From positions 44,395,318-44,459,317 of the forward strand of contig CM039119.1 of the NCBI GenBank assembly GCA_022036555.1: a stretch of 64,000 nucleotides of DNA, written 5' to 3'. The notes beneath the pieces were generated by a model that was not told the DNA's origin, ran no database searches, and saw only the letters and a program-made list of their open reading frames with translations. Positions 57,173-64,000 of the stretch are shown piece after piece. A program made the translations under genes and the position numbers. The stretch comes from Microstegium vimineum. Lineage: Eukaryota > Streptophyta > Magnoliopsida > Poales > Poaceae. Position 1 is the stretch's first letter. The number at the start of each line of letters is the position of its first letter.

Positions 57173-59696
57173 TCATTTTGTTCTTCCAGCCAACACACCA
57201 AGCTCGTAGCTGCAAGCTGCAGGGCAATGACACAAACATCAGTCAGCATCTGTTAAACACGACCATCAGATCAATACTACTTCTGATACAAAAGGCAGCA
57301 TTGGTGAAATGAAGTAAGTATTCTATTTTTGCCCACTTCAGAAGAATAGTTCACATTCAGCTTTCTCATAAAGAGATGCGTCATGACAACATTTTTTGAA
57401 AAAAAATTCTCAAATGCGATATATTTAAAATGGAGGGAGTATATAGGATAATGCTGAACACGACCATCAGATCAATACTACTTCTGATGCAAAAGGCAGC
57501 ATTGGTGAAATGAAGTAAGCATTCTATTTTTGCCCACTTCAGAAGAATAGTTCACATTCAGCTTTCTGATAAGGAGATGCGTCATGACAACATTTTTTGA
57601 AAAAAAAAAAATCTCAAACGCGATATATTTAAAATGGAGGGAGTATATAGGATAATGCTGAAACCTACTGCTTACAGTCTAGAACTAACTGCAGGTACTA
57701 TGACCAATCTATCAGTTAATTGGTCTCGAAGAAAAAAACATAGCAAAACCTCGTGCTGGGCAAGCAGAATGCTAAAATGCACAATGGTATCCTGATGTAA
57801 TGTCCACACATTCCGCCGCTATGGTAGGCAACTAACAGTAATATGGATACTGGGTGATAACTCATAAGGATTGGTCACGCACGAGAAACAACTTTGGCCA
57901 CTATCAGGTGGTAACTAATCACGCATACCAGTGACTGACAAATCAAATGCCAACCCACCAAAAAAAAACTTAACTTCAGAATCTAGCAAAAGAATCTGTT
58001 GGTAGGGGAAATCTCAATATAAGATAAAATATACTGGAGACTCAATTAATCAAGAGAATGGAATTCAGTAACTTGTGTATCAAATTGTAAAGTAAGAAAT
58101 ATACAACTATCTCCTACCAATATTAATTTCCAGCTAGATTTTTTTTATTTCAAAGGTATAAAATTCACTAGGCACAAATTTAACTACATCCTTGTATCAC
58201 TGAAATAATAAGAAAAAAATGCAGCTAACAAAATAGTAGATATACACCAGTAGGAGAAGCAGTCAGCATGAATTCACATGGCGCATCAATTTATACAGTA
58301 CAGACCCCAAAGATTTAAAGAGCTGAAACCAAAATCAACTACAAAGACATACCAACTACAACAGCAAAAGTGAGAGCTTTCCCAATCTTGGAGACCTGTT
58401 TCACACTGTTCTTGTACGATTTGAACCTCTTCAAAGCAACATCCTCCTCCAAAAGCTGCCAAATAGTGATGCAATGTTAAACACTAAAGATGAGAAATAA
58501 CATGCTTCCAGATAGTAAAAACTAAAAAAAAAACATATAACAAAGAAACTAAGACACAAAAAAATATGACAATGAAACATTGGTATGGTCTATTAATAAA
58601 CTAAACACTCATTCCAACGTGTAATATGAAATATCTAATAGCAGAAACAACAACATTGCACAACCTCGATCTGGACCTCTTGTATCTGAATGGTTGATTC
58701 CAACATAATTGTGAAAGTTAAATACATGAAGACATAGAACACGATCAAAAGCCATATATAAATATGATATTCACAAAGGCCCAGGGTATAAGTAATGAAA
58801 TCCTCCATCAAATGTTTGAATTCTGAAATAGACAATCAGCCTGTTCGCTTGGCTTTTCAGCCGGCTTAAATCCAACCGGAACAGTGTTTTTCTCTCACAA
58901 GAAATCAGCCAACAGTGAATAATCCTGCCGGAACAGTGCATAATCCTGCCAAACGAACAGGCCTACAGTGCATAATCAACACTTATAAAGCTACAGCCTA
59001 CAGTGACTGGAAACACCACGCAAGAGATGGAGTATATAACACCTATTTCTCATATCCATTTGTTTGAATCACAAGGTATAAGCACACCAAGACACTACCC
59101 ACTTAATCCAGATGATCCGATGCATCTGCTACCGTGTATGGCTTGCCTCAGGCCAGCAAAGGCCACATTTGCACGATCCTCGTAATACTAATGGAAAGGA
59201 TTGCAACCCTAGCAACCATAAGGAAAGCAACGCAAAGCACCTCAAGGTCAGCCTTCCTGGGTCAGAGCCCAGCCGCAACTTCTCTACGCGATGCTCCTGT
59301 CCCACGATGACCAGCACCCACCCCGCGCTTACAGGAAAGCTCCCAATCACAGCACCTACTAAGCACCCGTACCACCCAGATCGAGCCGACGCAGCTCGCA
59401 ACACGGCGAGTGCAGATCAGACCTAGAGGCGCGATCTAACTCAAAAAAAAAAAAACCCACGAGTCACAACCAGAATCCCTTCTCCCATCAGGCCACCACA
59501 CGACCCCGCGATCGAAGTACCGAATCAAGGAGGAGATGGCGAGAGAGTGGGGGGAAGCGCTTACCGCTTTCTCGCGAGCGCCGAGCTCCACGTGGTAGCC
59601 GCGGCTGGGCTGGAGGCGATGGTGCGGCGGCGGCGGCGGCGGCGGCGCGGAGCGGAGGCGTGACCGGAGAGAGGAGAGGAAGGCGGGCTGGGCCAT
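57173..59696 (-). CDS. SDH7: Succinate dehydrogenase subunit 7, mitochondrial, 92 aa
   Basis: A plant-specific small subunit of respiratory complex II in the inner mitochondrial membrane. Exons (minus): 59696-59565, 58455-58353 and 57216-57173, with phases 0 and 1; the frame ends at TGA (57173-57175). Residues 1-30 (MAQPAFLSSLRSRLRS and a Pro run) are basic and lack acids, as in a mitochondrial presequence. The conserved part reads GYHVELGAREKALLEEDVAL, then KRFKSYKNSVKQVSKIGKAL and a hydrophobic TFAVVVACSYEL. The order HVE..REKALL.ED..LKR.KS.K matches SDH7. The C-terminus after the hydrophobic segment (GVLAGRTK) is short compared with dicot relatives as I recall them. Introns are about 1.1 kb each and hold a tandem duplication and a MITE. 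Confidence 0.85.
57256..57661. repeat. Tandem duplication of about 200 bp in SDH7 intron 2
   Basis: The segment at 57256-57456 is repeated at 57457-57661. Copies differ by a few bases and in the length of an A run ('ttgaaaaaaaa'). Each copy ends in 'aaaatggagggagtatata', which resembles a Stowaway right terminus. Confidence 0.92.
58839..58962. mobile_element. MITE with GCCTGTTCG termini in SDH7 intron 1
   Basis: A 124-bp element whose left end GCCTGTTCGCTTGGC is repeated inverted at the right (GCCAAACGAACAGGC). It contains 'cggaacagtgtttttctctcac' and 'aaatcagccaacagtga', the interior of a very common panicoid MITE. No clear target duplication was seen. Confidence 0.75.
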
Positions 59697-60916
59697 GGCG
59701 GAAGGAAAGAGGAGATGGGAAGGCAGGCAAAGGCGGCCGGGCGCGGAGCAAGGTTGAGAAGTTGGTGCGAGGAGATCAACGCGACTAGCCCAGGCGGCCA
59801 GGCCCCAGGCCAAGGCTATGTCGTTTTATCGGTTTGGTCCCCGAGTCCCCAGGTAATTTTGCGTTAAACCATGTTCGTTGCCCAATCTGGTGTGTACTGT
59901 GGTGGTGTCTGATCGTAACTGAGCTGAGCGAAACACCAAAACACCCCAATCTAGTCAAAGTTAAAAGGGGATCTTTTGCCTTCTTCACTTTGACTATATA
60001 TCCATCCATATCAATTATCAACGGGTTTCCAAACCCTTTCCAACGAATGCACCAAGAAGATGCATTCAGATTTAACTGAGTATTGTGGGAGCATCCATTT
60101 CCCATGCATAATAACCATCTGGAAGCATATCTGATTCATATACACCGAAGCATCAATTTTTTTTTCTTGGCCAAACTCGCCTATGTAGTTTTTCTGGATA
60201 CGTTATGTAAACCAAAATGAAGGACAAGGAAAAAAGAAGGTAAGACCTTAAATCGTAACCAGCTTGAACAGCAGAATGATAGAAGGATCAATCCTTCAAC
60301 ACAGCTACTAGAGCGAAGCAACAGGAACATCAGCAGCCTCGGTACAGTAACTGTACAACCGTACAGGCACAAGATTCACGATTTGGTTGCAAATATTACT
60401 GCAAAACAGTTGTAGCTTCCGAAAAACTCGGATTCATTCAGCAAGCAGAAATGCAGAATGACCAGTAACTCGCATCGCTATCTTATTACACACTTTTAAA
60501 GACAAGCTCCATACAAAACCAAGCCCCACGCCAATCTTGGGCTTATAACAAACACAAAATTTGTACAACATTTTTTTTCTCAATATAAACCATATATAAC
60601 CGAAGCCGCACGTATAGCACTGCATCGAAAAGAATGAGAAATGCAGCCTTAAAGCCAGGAAACTGTCAGCACGACGTCCTCCAGGCAGCAGCAACGCTGA
60701 TCCTGATGAGTGCTCTCTGTACCTGTCCACTTCAACGCAAATATGCCACTTGTACAAGATGGTTCTGCAGTCATAGCTTGGCTATACCGTGAATGGTATG
60801 GCGCTGCACGTTGTACTGCTGTTGTTGCCAATCTCTGGCATTGTGTAGTTACTATCAGCTGTTGTGTTGTGTCTTCTGTGGGATGAAATAAAGAGATGAC
60901 GAATGCTGCTGTCTGT
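59697..60916. other. Spacer between SDH7 start and the kinase stop
   Basis: It holds the SDH7 promoter and 5' leader on the left and the 3' UTR of the kinase gene on the right. No further gene was recognised. The first exon of SDH7 is preceded by GC-rich sequence with no clear TATA box. Confidence 0.5.
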
Positions 60917-63413
60917 TCAATGGTCAGCATGACACTCCTTTTTCACGTTGGAACCTCTATTTGGAGATGGTGTTTTACCACAGCCAGCTAATCTCATCAC
61001 TGTAGAAATTCATACATAACTTTTTGTATCAGCATTGGGGGGTAATTATCAATAGTGCATGGATAATGAAAACTTCTGTTTACCTCTCTCCCTCTCAAGT
61101 TCCTGGTCCAACTCTTCTTTCCACTTCCTCTGCCTTTCGGTGAAGCTGATGCTGTTAACAGAAATACTTCCAGTTAGATCATGCACAGGCCTTGGCACAA
61201 AATAAAAGAGGCTACAAGTGCTTCAGTATTGGTCAGGATTTTGTGGAATAAAATTTTAGTTCCAAAACATGGCATGGCATAGCAAACAAACCTTGCGCTA
61301 TCTTGGGCGTCAAGATGGAGTTTGTCCGCAAACTCATTGAGTTGAGGAGAAGCAATTTCTCTCAAAATTCGGCTGCTCTCCACCACACCACTTCTTGGAA
61401 ATTGCTTGCTGCAGCTTTCGGGAGATGTGTTATTCAAAGTATCGCATGCACCTCCGCGTGTCTTACTTGGAGGTGACTTTCCTCGAGGGGGCAATTTTGG
61501 ACTAATTGGGAGTTTTCCCTTGGAAGTTTGATCAGCTCCCTGACAACTCCCTCCATGCACAGTGTTGTAGAACTCCTCATACAAAGGTGTTTGTAGCTTT
61601 TTCAGGTCAAGAGCCTGCCAAGAAAATCAGCAAACAGCATTTAAGAACTAGTAGTGAACAGCAGAATTTGTGCGATCTAATTAATACTAATTACCTTCTC
61701 CTCAAGAAATGCCTTTATTTTTGACTCTGTCAGTACATCATCATCTTCACAACTTCCCTCAACAGGGAATGTAAAATCATTCTGAGTTATGCTGCTTTCA
61801 GCATGTTTTGCCAATTCACCAAATTCCATTGTTTGATGAGAACTTTGCTCTGGGCTTATGTCAAACTTGTTTTCCCAGTCATCAAATGGTTCTGCCATAG
61901 GATTATAGCTCTGGAATTGACAGTGTGGAAAGTCAACACAAAGATGTAACATAGTTGATTCACAGCAAAATTATGGAAATTTTCCAAAATCAGTCCATTT
62001 GTAATTTGAGATACTACCCCATAAGACATTTTGTTGCAAATGCCCACCCCCTAGTCCACTTCATTGAAAAAAACACCCCACTATACATGTGCGTAGTGGA
62101 TTTTGCCTGTTTTTTGCCAACATGGAGCCACCATGATCCATGGTTGTGGAGTCAAGTTTTTCTGGTGCTTTGATTGTGCTTTTATTCATCATGCACAGTG
62201 AAAACATTTTGCAACCCACAAAAAATCAATGTGACCATGCTTAAGCTTTGCATCTGTGATTTGTGGAAGCTCTTAAAAATGGCAAGTTTGTACTTTTAAA
62301 AGAATCTAGCTTTGATAAAGACTACATTAGTGGTTGTACAGTGGGGTAGTTTTTACAACAACAAAAAAAAACACGTAGGAAGGCGGTGGGGAAAAAAAAC
62401 ACCCATATGCACATCACAACAAATGTGAAAGCAATACTTTGAAAAGTCAACGGCTCAATAAAAATTCTTACAGATCCAACTGGTGCATAATCATCCTTGT
62501 CAGCAAACTCACACATGTCATCATCATCACAGCTCCCCTCCCACAAGGGCTTGATTTTCGATGATTTATTGGAGTTCATAGTCGACCAGTTGGAAGAATG
62601 ATTCAAACCCCTGGAAGCAGTAAATAATTCTTAAAGCTATAGATGGAAAAAGAAAAGAAATAGATGGTCAAGAATTAGGTGAGCACATGAATTACAGAAT
62701 TCACTTACAAGCCATTTGGCACATCATGTGCAGGAATCTCATTAAAAGAGTCCTGCATCATTGTTTTGATGAAGGTATTAAGTTCAAAAAGTAAATGAAA
62801 GTCCCGAAAAAGAGCAGGAAGCAACATCGGACATGCTATATCAAACCTTGTGTGCAGCATGATTGAGTGATTGCAGGTCATCCAATTCTCCAGTGACAAA
62901 AGGATGCTACAAAAAAATGTTTCAAGAAGTCAAAATTACGAGGCACAATCAGCATAGACTTGCTACTATTCAGAATTGGTGCAAATATACCTTTAATAAG
63001 TCAGGTGCAGTAGACCTCAGCTCTGGTTCCCTAAAAGAAAAGAGAATCAAGGCACCAGAAAAAACATTAGATAATTGGATTTTCATTTGCAGGAAGTTTC
63101 CAAGTACTTTTGGAAGAGAGATTAGTTAGGTGAAAGTTATAACAGTAATAGGCATACTTCTGCAGGCATTTCAGCAGAAAATCTTTGGCCTCTGGCGATA
63201 GATGTTCAGGTATAGGTGGATGTGACTTTGTGGTTCCAACATGAAATAGAAGAGCAACCTGAAAAGATTCTCTTAGTGCATGAAATCAGAGTCTTCTTGA
63301 ATTTACTTAGGTTTTATGTGATAAAACTTACCTCTTGATACTGCTGGCTCCATGGTGGTTTGCCAGTGGCCATTTCAATGACTGTGCACCCTACACTCCA
63401 TATATCCGCAGAG
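60917..63413 (-). CDS. NPK1/ANP-type MAP kinase kinase kinase, C-terminal half; gene cut by the right window edge
   Basis: Ser/Thr kinase at the top of a MAPK cascade; relatives act in cytokinesis and stress signalling. Exons in window (minus): 63413-63332, 63258-63158, 63030-62991, 62906-62847, 62752-62709, 62610-62472, 61910-61695, 61614-61292, 61151-61084 and 60999-60917; all phases join and give about 384 residues to TGA. Kinase subdomain IX is SADIWSVGCTVIEMATGKPP, X is HVGTTKSHPPIPEHL to AKDFLLKCLQ, and XI is PELRSTAPDLLKHPF. The long C-terminal regulatory part has repeated CDDDD-type acidic motifs and a conserved ISFTERQRKWKEELDQELER near the end, as in NPK1. Catalytic subdomains I-VIII lie beyond 64000; the intron from 63414 continues out of the window. 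Confidence 0.93.
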
Positions 63414-64000
63414 CTGAGAGAATGGAAGAGTAAAGGTGGGTGTGCCAAATAAGATTAATAAAAAGAACACGGTTCTGAAGTAGTTTTTTTTTTCAAATTA
63501 CAGTACATTACTTTCTTCCTTGGTAAAGGTCATACATCTGTAACAATGAATCAAAACAGTAGAGGACTGACAAATCTTAAAGTAATAAATACTGTTGCTG
63601 TTTCCTGCCACTTTCTGTATTTGGGCAACAAAAGTCCATAACTAGTCATTTAGCAAATTTGATTATGATACTCAACTTGTACTGGGACAATCTATGTAGT
63701 TCAGGGAGGGCATTTAACATATATAATCCTTGCAGGCAATGTTTCTATTCTGTCCTGGAATATATATTACACAAAACTTAAAGCAGTACTAGTAGTAGCA
63801 TATTTTCAAATCAGCTCCATGATTTTCTTTACAGAAAATGTATTATGTTTCCAAGATATAAGTGAGGCCTGAACATTCTTAATTCTAAACAAGATATTAT
63901 TGCTGATATAATAGCAAAACTAAAAAACATATGCCTTATTTGAAACTGGAAAAGCGATAACCAAGGTAGTGAAGAGCTTCTAGACATACAAGCTATGCCC

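Noticed and set aside
59129..59426. ORFs in the SDH7 first intron
   Set aside because: They lie within an intron defined by matching phases and conserved protein on both sides, and show no known domain.
63507..63530. Possible extra kinase exon (MYDLYQGRK) upstream of 63413
   Set aside because: The preceding exon must end in the GTPYWMAPEV region of the kinase. This stretch does not fit and has weak borders. The true exon lies beyond 64000.
1..64000. tRNA, rRNA, CRISPR or bacterial operon structure
   Set aside because: No such sequences were noticed. The window is a plant nuclear region with introns and plant transposons.

Overview
This is plant nuclear DNA, most likely from a grass (Poaceae) and probably a panicoid such as sorghum, sugarcane or maize. 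The evidence is the intron-split genes with cereal-type proteins, Stowaway and hAT-type MITEs, a Helitron, a CACTA transposon, and long copia-type Sirevirus retrotransposons with tRNA-Met primer sites. No bacterial, organellar, rRNA, tRNA or CRISPR feature was seen.

Layout. 1-0.5 kb holds the 5' end of an alpha-amylase gene on the minus strand, running off the left edge. 0.5-13.7 kb is repeat-rich: a Tourist-like MITE, a decayed Sirevirus solo LTR, tandem and simple repeats, a possible gypsy LTR remnant, hAT-type MITEs, and a 2.75-kb Helitron carrying a broken ubiquilin UBA exon. About 13.8-43.7 kb is one decayed CACTA transposon. Its transposase gene was split by a Sirevirus LTR that is now solo, and that LTR was itself entered by two full-length Sireviruses. 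Element A (16050-29931) has an extra envelope-position ORF; element B (31136-41263) does not. All Sirevirus LTRs here face the same way (minus).

44-64 kb is the gene-bearing arm, with all genes on the minus strand: a six-exon D-type cyclin (48111-51797), a three-exon plastid protein resembling PRIN2 (55160-56523), a three-exon mitochondrial succinate dehydrogenase subunit 7 (57173-59696), and the 3' half of an NPK1/ANP-type MAP kinase kinase kinase (60917 to beyond the right edge). They are independently transcribed plant genes, not an operon. Exon phases were checked by hand and each reading frame closes. Two introns use GC instead of GT donors.

The points most worth following up are the nest with matching target-site duplications, the LTR-type palindrome array repeated upstream of element A's third ORF, the conserved amber codon between gag and pol, and the Helitron gene capture.
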